Origin: Ruminococcaceae bacterium UBA7135 | GTDB lineage: Bacteria > Bacillota > Clostridia > Oscillospirales > Ruminococcaceae | Assembly: GCA_002492075.1 (NCBI GenBank) | Contig: DKXD01000126.1 | Coordinates: 11,909-19,875 of the forward strand | Length of the DNA: 7,967 bases | Direction of reading: 5' to 3' | In this document: in pieces, positions 1 to 5,562 of the stretch | How positions within the stretch are numbered: position 1 is the stretch's first letter | How the letters are laid out: each line of letters opens with the position of its first letter | Notes under the pieces: generated by a model | The model's input: the letters and a program-made list of their open reading frames with translations, nothing else | Told to the model about the DNA's origin: nothing | Databases searched by the model: none | Translations under genes and position numbers: made by a program

Positions 1-1
1 T

Positions 2-88
2 ACCGACGGACACCCCCGCGCTACCGAACAGGCGGAAATGGCAACGGAACTGTACGCTTATATAAAGGGTATTCAAAATGAAAAATAA
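2..88 (+). CDS. 3' end of an unidentified gene (partial)
   Basis: An open frame enters from the left edge and stops at the TAA at 86-88, giving 28 residues that end in AYIKGIQNEK. The stretch is mildly helical and Glu/Ala-rich, and its codons resemble those of the gene that follows. It overlaps the next start codon (78) by 11 bases, typical of translationally coupled operon genes. No family can be assigned from so short a tail, and chance openness cannot be excluded. Confidence 0.45.
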   Translation, partial: TDGHPRATEQAEMATELYAYIKGIQNEK

Positions 89-731
89 AAAAGAGCTTCT
101 TAAAACCCGCGAGGAAAAGCTGTTGGAGCTGCTTGGAGAGATGAACTCCGACAGCCGCCCCGATGACGGCAGGATTATCTGCGAAACAGAAATAACAATG
201 GCAAGAGTAAAGGCGTACTCGGATTTTATGTACGCCCTGAAAATGAAACCGTGGCAGACCGCGAGTTATTATGCGGCGGCGTTCTTCTTTTTGCTGACGG
301 GTTCGGCTGTATGGACGCGCGAGTGGGTGCTTGCCGTTATATTCGCGCTTATCTTCCTTATGCTCGCGACTTTGCCGCACAATATGCGGACGCGCTATTT
401 CGTGAAGAACGCCGACGCTCTTGAAGAACGCAGCGGTAAAGACCTCAACATCGAGTTCGCCGATGATAGGCTTATTATCAGCGAGTTTACTCCACGTTCC
501 CCAGAAAACGCCGACGACAAAACTCCGCGCACCCCCGAAAGCACAGCGGAGATGCCCTACGACAAGCTTACGGCGGTAGAGTGCGTTCACAGCTTTTACC
601 TCTTCCCCGAAAACGCTCCCGCGCTGATATGCGACAAGACGGAATTTCTTTGCGGAACTCCTATGGGGCTGCGGGATCATCTTGCGCGAAAGCTGGGGCG
701 CAAGCTGAAGATCAAGACGAAAATCAAGTAA
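78..731 (+). CDS. YcxB-like membrane protein, function unknown
   Basis: This is a 217-aa protein. After a charged N-terminus with a short coiled-coil-like stretch (residues 3-22), two hydrophobic segments (about 61-79 and 82-99) are separated only by WTREW, so it is probably a two-pass helical hairpin in the membrane. The soluble C-terminal half (about 122-205) has the pattern of the YcxB-like domain: alternating beta strands (LNIEFADDRLIIS, YDKLTAVECV), then SFYLF, an ALI strand and a final helix, with a very basic tail. The family has no established biochemical role. A Pro/Thr/Glu/Asp-rich loop at 138-162 contains two near copies of TPRxPE and interrupts the domain. The ATG at 78 is preceded by AAAGGG at 64-69 and sits inside the end of the upstream frame, suggesting a shared operon. 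The gene call is firm; the family call is by pattern only. Confidence 0.8.
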   Translation: MKNKKELLKTREEKLLELLGEMNSDSRPDDGRIICETEITMARVKAYSDFMYALKMKPWQTASYYAAAFFFLLTGSAVWTREWVLAVIFALIFLMLATLPHNMRTRYFVKNADALEERSGKDLNIEFADDRLIISEFTPRSPENADDKTPRTPESTAEMPYDKLTAVECVHSFYLFPENAPALICDKTEFLCGTPMGLRDHLARKLGRKLKIKTKIK

Positions 732-762
732 AGCGTCGTTAAACTTACGCTTTCCGAATTGT

Positions 763-794
763 ATAAAAACTCTCCCTCGCTTCGCGGGGGAGAG
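763..794 (-). terminator. Intrinsic terminator, best read on the minus strand
   Basis: An 11-bp stem (770-780 with 784-794, one G-T wobble) with a TTC loop is followed, on the minus strand, by a TTTTT run (complement of 765-769). On the plus strand no T-run follows, so it suits transcripts arriving from metA. It could still stop some transcription from the YcxB-like gene as a plain hairpin. Confidence 0.55.
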
Positions 795-840
795 AGCTGT
801 CATAACGAACAGACCGCCGTATTGAAAAAGGTTTACAGCC

Positions 841-869
841 TATCCCCTCCCGATTTTCAGGAGGGGATA
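841..869. repeat. Perfect 10-bp inverted repeat (hairpin)
   Basis: TATCCCCTCC at 841-850 pairs perfectly with GGAGGGGATA at 860-869 around a 9-nt loop. Neither strand has a T-run directly after the stem; on the minus strand one lies about 12 nt further on. It may help end metA transcription or be part of a dispersed intergenic repeat, together with the pyrimidine/purine-rich hairpin at 770-794. Confidence 0.6.
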
Positions 870-926
870 CAAATGCGGATCAAAATACACAATATCTGCA
901 ATAACTAGTGACTGTTCTCTGCCAAA

Positions 927-1847
927 CTATTTTATTCGTTCGTTGATGTCAAACGGCGTGGTCTGATAAACGAAGTAGTTTAACCAGTTGGTGTAGATAA
1001 GTGTGGAATGCGCCCGCCATTTCAGTATCGGCGGATTGGATGGATCGTCGTTCGGATAGTAGTGGCGCGGCATCTGCGGCTCCAAGCCTTTAGCGAGATC
1101 GCGGCGGTACTCGGCATCAAGAGTTCCCGCGTCATACTCCGAGTGCCCCATGATAAAGAAACGGTTGCCGCCCGCGTCGCCGACAGCATACACCCCCGCC
1201 TCGTCGGAGACCGCCATAAGCCGCAGCTCAGGTATCTTCAAAATGTCCTCGGCACGAACCTCCGTGTGGCGCGAATGAGGAGCGTAAAACTCGCTGTCAA
1301 AGCCGTGAAACAGCCGCGATTTCGGCGTCAGCAGCTTGTGCGTAAACACGCCCGACACCTTTTGCTCCAACTGATACTTGGGCACTCCGTAATGGTGATA
1401 AAGAGCCGCCTGAGCACCCCAGCATATATGAAACGTAGAATGAACGTGAGTGGTAGTCCAATCCATAATGCGGCAAAGCTCGTCCCAATAATCGACCTCC
1501 TCAAACTCCATTTGCTCTACGGGAGCGCCGGTTATTATAAAGCCGTCGTAGTTGAAATCCTTGATATCATCAAACGTTTTATAGAATGCGATAAGGTGCT
1601 CTTGCGGCGTGTTTTTGCCTTGATGAGTAGCGGTTTGAATAAAATCCACCTCGATTTGCAGCGGAGTGTTGGATAAGCACCGCAGTATCTGCGTTTCCGT
1701 CACTATCTTCGTGGGCATAAGGTTCAATATTCCTATTTTCAGCGGGCGAATATCCTGGTGCAAAGCGCGGTGCTCTGTCATCAAGAAGATATGTTCGTCC
1801 TCCAAAATGCTTTGCGCGGGCAGTCCGTCCGGTATTTTTATCGGCAT
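927..1847 (-). CDS. metA: Homoserine O-acetyltransferase (MetA family)
   Basis: The 306-aa protein matches the MetA/HTS family over its full usual length. The family transfers an acyl group from acyl-CoA to homoserine in the cytoplasm, activating it for methionine synthesis. The expected active-site residues fall at the family's standard positions: Cys142 in the HICWGAQA nucleophile motif, His235 and Glu237 in GHSEYD, Lys47 in MPTK, and Arg249, which is known to contact homoserine. Position 111 is Glu, in GAPVEQ. In characterised MetA enzymes Glu here goes with acetyl-CoA and Gly with succinyl-CoA, so acetyl-CoA is predicted although such proteins are often labelled succinyltransferase. The start at 1847 has AAAGGA upstream at slightly long spacing, and MPIKIPDG is the usual N-terminus. 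A second ATG 10 nt upstream is out of frame. The gene has its own promoter and no adjacent methionine genes in view. Confidence 0.96.
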   Translation of the reverse strand: MPIKIPDGLPAQSILEDEHIFLMTEHRALHQDIRPLKIGILNLMPTKIVTETQILRCLSNTPLQIEVDFIQTATHQGKNTPQEHLIAFYKTFDDIKDFNYDGFIITGAPVEQMEFEEVDYWDELCRIMDWTTTHVHSTFHICWGAQAALYHHYGVPKYQLEQKVSGVFTHKLLTPKSRLFHGFDSEFYAPHSRHTEVRAEDILKIPELRLMAVSDEAGVYAVGDAGGNRFFIMGHSEYDAGTLDAEYRRDLAKGLEPQMPRHYYPNDDPSNPPILKWRAHSTLIYTNWLNYFVYQTTPFDINERIK

Positions 1848-1908
1848 TGCCGGTCATTTCCTTTCTGTTTCATATTAAAGCGTAATTATTTACAACATCA
1901 TAATTGGT

Positions 1909-1937
1909 ATTATACCACAATCTGCAAAAAAAGTCAA
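1909..1937 (-). promoter_or_regulatory. Sigma-A promoter of metA
   Basis: On the minus strand TTGACT (complement of 1932-1937) is followed after exactly 17 bp by TATAAT (complement of 1909-1914), preceded by TGG to give an extended -10. Transcription should start near 1902, leaving a leader of about 55 nt. That is too short for a SAM riboswitch or T-box, and none is seen. Confidence 0.85.
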
Positions 1938-1956
1938 TATTGTTTGTCCTCCCAAA

Positions 1957-1978
1957 CGGCAACAGCATTTACTTTTTT
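1957..1978 (+). repeat. Left terminal inverted repeat of the ISAs1 remnant
   Basis: It begins CGGCAACAGC and ends in six T residues. Its reverse complement matches 2393-2414 at 21 of 22 positions, with the mismatch at 1963 against 2408. Confidence 0.88.
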
Positions 1979-1996
1979 GAGAAGAAGTGGTATAAT
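1968..1996 (+). promoter_or_regulatory. Transposase promoter inside the IS left end
   Basis: TTTACT (1968-1973, inside the terminal repeat) and TATAAT (1991-1996) are 17 bp apart, with TGG giving an extended -10. The expected start point is near 2003, the A of the transposase ATG, so the transcript may be almost leaderless. Confidence 0.6.
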
Positions 1997-2002
1997 AAAG
2001 AA

Positions 2003-2391
2003 ATGAAGATACAAAGTTTAAAAGAAAAGCTGTCAGAACTGACAGATCCGAGGAGACAGTACGGAAACATAAGGCACAAGTTAGAAGATATAATAGTAAT
2101 AGGGCTGTGTACGGTAATATGCGGAGGTGAAGACTTTGTCGATATGGAGGATTTCGACAAAGAACACGAAAAATTATTGCGGAATTTTCTTGAACTTCCG
2201 AATGGGATACCGGATAGCGAAGAGAAGATGCTTCAAGAGATCGTAAGGATAATTCCCCGCTTAATTTGAATGTCTTGCGTAATTCTGCACTTTCATTACT
2301 AAATCAAACTAAATATGGTCGTTTTAGCAAGAAGCATATGCGATTTAAGGCTTCTCTTAATCCCGATGTTCTGCTCTCCGTGCTTTTTGCC
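2003..2391 (+). pseudogene. ISAs1-family transposase, N- and C-terminal ends only
   Basis: From ATG 2003 the frame reads 72 residues of the family's N-terminal associated domain: a SELTDPRRQ start, then RHKLEDIIVIGLC, and ending at LPNGIPDS (to about 2218), the point where intact proteins continue toward the catalytic core. From about 2218, in another frame, it resumes with REDASRDRKDNSPLNLNVLR and the C-terminal tail to VLFA (about 2391), recognisable as the conserved end of the same family. Thus roughly 240 residues, including the DDE catalytic residues, were lost, and the junction at about 2212-2224 also shifts the frame. The N-terminal frame runs on out of family to a TGA at 2267-2269. 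The C-terminal frame has lost its stop and runs through the terminal repeat to 2535. No good ribosome-binding site precedes ATG 2003. The remnant cannot be an active transposase. Confidence 0.85.
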
Positions 2392-2392
2392 G

Positions 2393-2414
2393 AAAAAAGT
2401 AAATGCTATTGCCG
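2393..2414 (-). repeat. Right terminal inverted repeat of the ISAs1 remnant
   Basis: Six A residues are followed by GTAAATGCTATTGCCG. It is the reverse complement of 1957-1978 with a single A/G difference, and similarity stops abruptly outside both ends. Confidence 0.88.
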
Positions 2415-2531
2415 CATCCGCCCAAGCCGAACACAAATACGCCGATTCAAAGCGGTTTATCGGAAAACTCAACTGCAATGCATAATTCGGGAACTTTCTG
2501 CCATAATATTTTTAAAATCTCAAAAAAGGTA

Positions 2532-2560
2532 TTGACAAACCTTGAAGATTATGGTATAAT
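2532..2560 (+). promoter_or_regulatory. Consensus sigma-A promoter of tRNA-Gln
   Basis: A perfect TTGACA (2532-2537), a 17-bp spacer and a perfect TATAAT (2555-2560) preceded by TGG. The predicted start near 2567 gives a 10-nt leader before the mature tRNA. This is the strongest promoter in the window, as expected for a stable RNA gene. Confidence 0.93.
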
Positions 2561-2576
2561 TGATGTGTTAAGTTAC

Positions 2577-2652
2577 TGGGGCGTCGCCAAGTGGTAAGGC
2601 AGTGGACTCTGACTCCACCATTCCGAGGGTTCAAATCCTTCCGCCCCAACCA
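2577..2652 (+). tRNA. tRNA-Gln (anticodon CUG)
   Basis: A complete 76-nt cloverleaf. The acceptor TGGGGCG (2577-2583) pairs with CGCCCCA (2642-2648), followed by discriminator A and an encoded CCA (2650-2652). The anticodon stem GTGGA/TCCAC encloses CTCTGAC, giving anticodon CTG, which reads CAG. The T arm GAGGG/CCTTC encloses TTCAAAT. The U-A first acceptor pair is typical of bacterial tRNA-Gln. The flanking integrase suggests that its 3' end serves as the attachment site of the neighbouring element, which would have left the tRNA intact. Confidence 0.96.
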
Positions 2653-2660
2653 CAAACTCG
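2625..2660 (+). other. Probable attachment site region (tRNA 3' end)
   Basis: The T arm and 3' acceptor of tRNA-Gln lie next to an integrase gene whose 3' end points at them, 77 bp away. Tyrosine recombinases of this kind usually recombine within tRNA 3' ends and restore the gene. The exact core cannot be fixed because no second copy of this sequence occurs in the window. Tandem ATCCCCGAA copies at 2695-2703 and 2706-2714, just inside, could be arm-type sites. Confidence 0.4.
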
Positions 2661-2696
2661 TCAACCCGCATGGTTATGCGGGTTGATATTTTTTAT
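2661..2696 (+). terminator. Intrinsic terminator of tRNA-Gln
   Basis: A perfect 11-bp stem (2661-2671 with 2676-2686) with a GGTT loop is followed by TATTTTTTAT. It sits 8 nt after the encoded CCA and isolates the tRNA from the converging integrase gene. Confidence 0.92.
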
Positions 2697-2728
2697 CCCC
2701 GAAAAATCCCCGAATAATAGCAGATATT

Positions 2729-3862
2729 TCATTTCAGAGATATTCGTTCAAGGACTTCTATGGCTCTATCTTCCTCACGTGGGTAAAGGTGACTGTAAGT
2801 ATTCCATGTTATCTGGACATTGCTGTGACCGAGACGGCGAGCTATTTCTTGTATGTTTATTCCCTCATTGGCTAAGAGGCTTGCGTGCGAATGGCGGAAA
2901 TCATGAATTCGTATCCTTGGCAAATCCGCTTCAATAGCAAATTTACGGTTATGCTTATTGATGGACGTATCACGGAGTGGGCGTTCGCCGCCGCAAATTC
3001 TGTAATCATCGGAGAACAGTCTTGAAGCAGCTCTTTGCCGTTCCTTATGTTCGTTTAGTATTTCTATCAGTTGGTTAGGCATTTGAAGGTCACGAATACT
3101 GCTCTTATTTTTCGGCGGTGTTTCGATATCCCCTCCCTTTGTTTTTTGCGCTATACTGCGCCTGATGTGCATTATGTTTCCGTCAATATCCGACCACTTA
3201 AGGGCGTTTATCTCACCTTTCCTTGCCCCGGTAAAAAACGCTATGTTAAAGAATACATAGTATCCCCAGTCAATTGCAGTTTGGCAGCTGTTCTCACAAG
3301 CTGCTATGTATTTGACAAACTGCTCTGATGTATAGTAGTCAAAATCCTTGGCGGGTTTCTCAAATGTGTTTGTGTCTTTAAAGTTGCCTAATACAGTAAG
3401 TGGGTTTTTCGTGATGTAATTCATTTTAACTGCATAATTCAAGAGTGCTGAAAGGGAGGTGTAGGCATTCTTTTTTGTTCTTATCGCTATGTCCTGCTTT
3501 CCAATTTCTATTTTCCAATTGGCTAATACCTGTTGTGTTAATTTATCCAAGCGATAATTTCCAAGATATGGTAAAATGCGCATTTTCAGTTTATTTGCGG
3601 TGCTGTCATTTGAGGTGGCACGAGTTTCATTCTCATGATACTTCATGTACTCATCATACAATTGTTGGACGGTCATCTTGCAGGATACCGTCCTTTTTTC
3701 TTTGTACTCGCTTATCAGACGCTGTTCCATAGCGTTGGCTTCTGCAAGACCGTATACGGTTCTTTCTATCTGACACGTTTTTCCATTAGCATCAGTATAA
3801 TTCACACGAACACGGTACTGTTGCTTTCCGTCTTTTTTAACATTTGTCTTATTTATCGGCAA
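2729..3862 (-). CDS. Tyrosine recombinase / phage-type integrase
   Basis: A 377-aa site-specific recombinase that would integrate and excise the element by strand exchange through a covalent phosphotyrosine. Domains in order: an N-terminal arm-binding beta domain (about 1-55; YRVRVNYTDANGKT), a core-binding helical domain (about 62-160) and the catalytic domain (about 175-375). The catalytic set is complete: Arg214 in TGARKGE, a beta-hairpin Lys at 251 or 253, His320 and Arg323 in HDFRH, His346 in LGHSN and Tyr356 in NTYSHL. The length fits integrases of Tn916-like elements and temperate phages. The start is a TTG (complement of 3860-3862) with AGAGGTG 7 nt upstream. The gene reads toward tRNA-Gln and is more AT-rich than metA, consistent with horizontal transfer. 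No excisionase gene is seen beside it. Confidence 0.96.
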   Translation of the reverse strand: MPINKTNVKKDGKQQYRVRVNYTDANGKTCQIERTVYGLAEANAMEQRLISEYKEKRTVSCKMTVQQLYDEYMKYHENETRATSNDSTANKLKMRILPYLGNYRLDKLTQQVLANWKIEIGKQDIAIRTKKNAYTSLSALLNYAVKMNYITKNPLTVLGNFKDTNTFEKPAKDFDYYTSEQFVKYIAACENSCQTAIDWGYYVFFNIAFFTGARKGEINALKWSDIDGNIMHIRRSIAQKTKGGDIETPPKNKSSIRDLQMPNQLIEILNEHKERQRAASRLFSDDYRICGGERPLRDTSINKHNRKFAIEADLPRIRIHDFRHSHASLLANEGINIQEIARRLGHSNVQITWNTYSHLYPREEDRAIEVLERISLK

Positions 3863-3886
3863 ATCAGAACACCTCTTTTCATCTAT

Positions 3887-3915
3887 ATTATACTATCTTT
3901 TAAGCAACTAATCAA
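3887..3915 (-). promoter_or_regulatory. Sigma-A promoter of the integrase
   Basis: On the minus strand TTGATT (complement of 3910-3915) lies 17 bp before TATAAT (complement of 3887-3892). The start point would be near 3880, giving a short leader containing the ribosome-binding site. The weak -35 and TTG start together suggest modest expression. Confidence 0.75.
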
Positions 3916-3964
3916 GTGATTTTAAGAATATAACGTGAAAAAGCTCAAACTTATTACAAGATGA

Positions 3965-3981
3965 TGTATACCAAGGATACA
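3965..3981. promoter_or_regulatory. Imperfect palindrome between integrase and amidoligase
   Basis: TGTATACC and GGATACA form a near-perfect inverted repeat (one extra base) around AA. It lies in the divergent spacer 3916-4094, which carries no convincing plus-strand promoter and no gene. It could be an operator for a regulator encoded elsewhere on the element, but this rests on symmetry alone. Confidence 0.25.
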
Positions 3982-4094
3982 TAACCACCAGGATATTGAG
4001 ATAAAGATTGTACAGTTTAGACCTTGTAAACCCGCTTCATAAGAGTTATCATAGCATCACCAAAGGAAAAGAAAGACAGTTGGAGGCTATGAAA

Positions 4095-4973
4095 ATGAGG
4101 ACACAGACATTCGGGGTTGAGCTTGAGATGACGGGTATCACAAGAAAGACAGCGGCGGAGGTCGCGGCGGCGTACTTCGGAACAACGAGCGAGTACATAG
4201 GCGGCGGTTACGACAAGTACGCCGCAAAGGACAGCACGGGGCGGCTGTGGTGCTTCGTTTCGGACTCGTCCATTCGTGTGGAGCGGGGCAGAAACGGCGA
4301 GGGGCAGCAGGTCGAGATGGTCACTCCCATTCTCCGATATGAAGATATCGAATTGCTTCAAGAGCTTATCCGCAGGCTTCGCAAGGCGGGAGCGAAAACA
4401 AATTCAAGCTGCGGTATTCATATACATATCGGCGCGGATCAGCACACACCGAGGTCACTGCGGAATTTGGTGAACATCTTCACAAGCAAGCAGGATATTA
4501 TTTTTAAGGCTCTGGCGGTGGACTCACAGCGTGAAAACTACTGTAAAAAGCTGGAAGGAAGGCTTTCAGAGAGCTTGAACAAAAGACGTCCGACCAATAT
4601 GGCTAAGGTTGCCGATATATGGTATGCGGGGTATCCGGAAAACAGAGAGATGCACTACAATTCAAGCCGCTATCACGCCGTGAACTTGCACGCGGTATTC
4701 ACAAAGGGGACGGTCGAGTTCCGCTGCTTTAACTCCACACTTCACGCGGGCAAGGTCAAGGCGTACATTCAGTTCTGCTTAGCGGTTTCACACCAAGCGA
4801 TAACACAGAAATGCGCGAGCGCAAAGGTTACGGTCAGCGATAACGAGAAGTACACATTCAGATGCTGGCTGCTCCGAATGGGGCTGATCGGGGACGAGTT
4901 CTCCACCTGTCGGAAGTTTATGCTTGAGAACCTTGACGGAGATATTGCATGGAGATATGGGCAGAGTGCCTAA
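4095..4973 (+). CDS. Putative amidoligase (Amidoligase_2 family)
   Basis: A 292-aa protein with the family's ordered motifs: FGVELEM (Glu9, Glu11) at the N-terminus; SDSSI (Asp57) and VEMVTPIL (Glu74), which line up with metal/ATP-binding acidic residues; SCGIHIHIGAD (Cys106, His109, His111); and RYHAVNLH with TVEFRCFN (Arg192, Asn197, Glu208, Arg210). This family shares the glutamine synthetase/COOH-NH2 ligase fold and is predicted to join a carboxylate to an amine using ATP; substrates are not known. GGAGG at 4082-4086 sits 8 nt before ATG 4095, so that start is preferred to ATG 4089 (2 nt) or one at 4008. The cyclotransferase-like gene follows 82 bp downstream on the same strand, the pairing expected for a gamma-glutamyl-type modification and its reversal. 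Family call is confident; reaction is inferred. Confidence 0.88.
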   Translation: MRTQTFGVELEMTGITRKTAAEVAAAYFGTTSEYIGGGYDKYAAKDSTGRLWCFVSDSSIRVERGRNGEGQQVEMVTPILRYEDIELLQELIRRLRKAGAKTNSSCGIHIHIGADQHTPRSLRNLVNIFTSKQDIIFKALAVDSQRENYCKKLEGRLSESLNKRRPTNMAKVADIWYAGYPENREMHYNSSRYHAVNLHAVFTKGTVEFRCFNSTLHAGKVKAYIQFCLAVSHQAITQKCASAKVTVSDNEKYTFRCWLLRMGLIGDEFSTCRKFMLENLDGDIAWRYGQSA

Positions 4974-4985
4974 GAGGTGAAAAAT

Positions 4986-5023
4986 TTCGGGAGGGAGTTC
5001 CTCTCTCCCGAACACCTGTTCGG
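4986..5023 (+). promoter_or_regulatory. Two mutually exclusive hairpins between amidoligase and cyclotransferase genes
   Basis: The first stem pairs 4986-4997 with 5001-5012 (12 bp, one G-T wobble, TTC loop). The second pairs CCGAAC (5008-5013) with GTTCGG (5018-5023). They share 5008-5012, so only one can form. The longer stem is clearly more stable, and no T-run directly follows either (TTTTT begins at 5032). This may set the ratio of the two proteins through mRNA processing or attenuation, or be only a spacer hairpin. Confidence 0.5.
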
Positions 5024-5055
5024 CTTAACGATTTTTAAAAAGGAGATTTGGTTTT

Positions 5056-5502
5056 ATGAAACGAATTTACATTGCTTATGGGTCTAATATGAACATCGGG
5101 CAAATGGCAGACCGCTGCCCCGATGCCAAGCTGTTGGGAGTTTCTCAGATTGATGGCTATGCTTTGGAGTTCCACGGCGGTGGGGGAGCGGTCGCAACTA
5201 TCGTACCGAGAGAGGACAGCCGAGTTCCCGTTGTGTTGTGGGAGATTTCCGAGCGTGACGAGCGGAATTTAGACAGGTACGAGGGCTTTCCTCGGTTGTA
5301 TTTCAAGAAGGATTTCCGTGTGTACCTCGGCAAGCGCAAGGTAAGCGCATTCGCCTATATTATGTCGAGCGGTTATGATATCGGTATTCCGAGCGAATAC
5401 TATTATAACGTGATTTTAGAGGGGTACACCGACAATGGGATAGACACCAAGCCGCTTTTTGCTGCGCTTTTCGCCGCAAGAGAGCATTGTTCCGTCCGAT
5501 AA
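5056..5502 (+). CDS. Gamma-glutamylcyclotransferase-like protein (AIG2/GGCT fold)
   Basis: A 148-aa cytoplasmic protein. It has the substrate-binding YGSN motif at residues 8-11, preceded by a beta strand, and the catalytic glutamate Glu76 in LDRYEGFPRLY. It also keeps the family's VLWEI strand and a second sheet with AYIM. Members of this fold release a gamma-glutamyl group from an amine as 5-oxoproline. The length matches bacterial single-domain members. An AGGAG at 5041-5045 precedes ATG 5056 by 10 nt. The gene lies directly after the amidoligase and before a strong terminator, so the two probably form one transcription unit. The likely role is to undo or trim the bond made by the amidoligase; the true substrate could be a small amine, peptide or protein side chain. 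Confidence 0.92.
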   Translation: MKRIYIAYGSNMNIGQMADRCPDAKLLGVSQIDGYALEFHGGGGAVATIVPREDSRVPVVLWEISERDERNLDRYEGFPRLYFKKDFRVYLGKRKVSAFAYIMSSGYDIGIPSEYYYNVILEGYTDNGIDTKPLFAALFAAREHCSVR

Positions 5503-5529
5503 CTTATCAAATATTTTTTCCTTTTTAAT

Positions 5530-5562
5530 GAGCCTTGTGGTTGCGCTGCAAGGCTCTTTTTT
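5530..5562 (+). terminator. Intrinsic terminator after the amidoligase/cyclotransferase unit
   Basis: An 8-bp stem GAGCCTTG (5530-5537) / CAAGGCTC (5549-5556) with an 11-nt loop is followed directly by TTTTTT. It lies 28 nt after the stop codon at 5502 and separates this unit from the recombinase gene. Confidence 0.92.

Larger units (their letters stand above)
1957..2414 (+). mobile_element. Internally deleted ISAs1-family insertion sequence (458 bp)
   Basis: The boundaries are 22-bp inverted repeats with one mismatch at 1957-1978 and 2393-2414. Between them lie only the N-terminal and C-terminal pieces of an ISAs1-family transposase. Intact family members are roughly 1.2-1.4 kb, so about two thirds of the element, including the catalytic core, is missing. 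Both ends remain, so it could in principle be moved by a full-length relative. Flanks 1947-1956 and 2417-2426 agree at 8 of 10 positions but are offset by two bases from the right repeat, so they are only a weak candidate target duplication. Confidence 0.85.

Noticed and set aside
21..803. 260-codon minus-strand open frame opposite the YcxB-like gene
   Set aside because: The composition is that of an antisense shadow (many Arg, Phe, Gly), and it runs through the hairpin at 770-794. The plus-strand protein has coherent membrane segments and a domain.
1008..1676. 222-codon plus-strand open frame opposite metA
   Set aside because: It lies wholly within metA, which has complete active-site motifs; this frame has no ribosome-binding site and gives an Arg/Val/Leu-rich shadow product.
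1947..2426. Target-site duplication of the IS (1947-1956 versus 2417-2426)
   Set aside because: It matches at only 8 of 10 positions and is offset by two bases from the right terminal repeat, so it may be chance or decayed.
2602..2937. 111-codon frame across the tRNA and integrase end
   Set aside because: It begins inside tRNA-Gln, crosses its terminator and is antisense to the integrase.
4017..4361. 114-codon minus-strand frame over the amidoligase start
   Set aside because: It overlaps conserved amidoligase motifs and has no start signal or recognisable domain.
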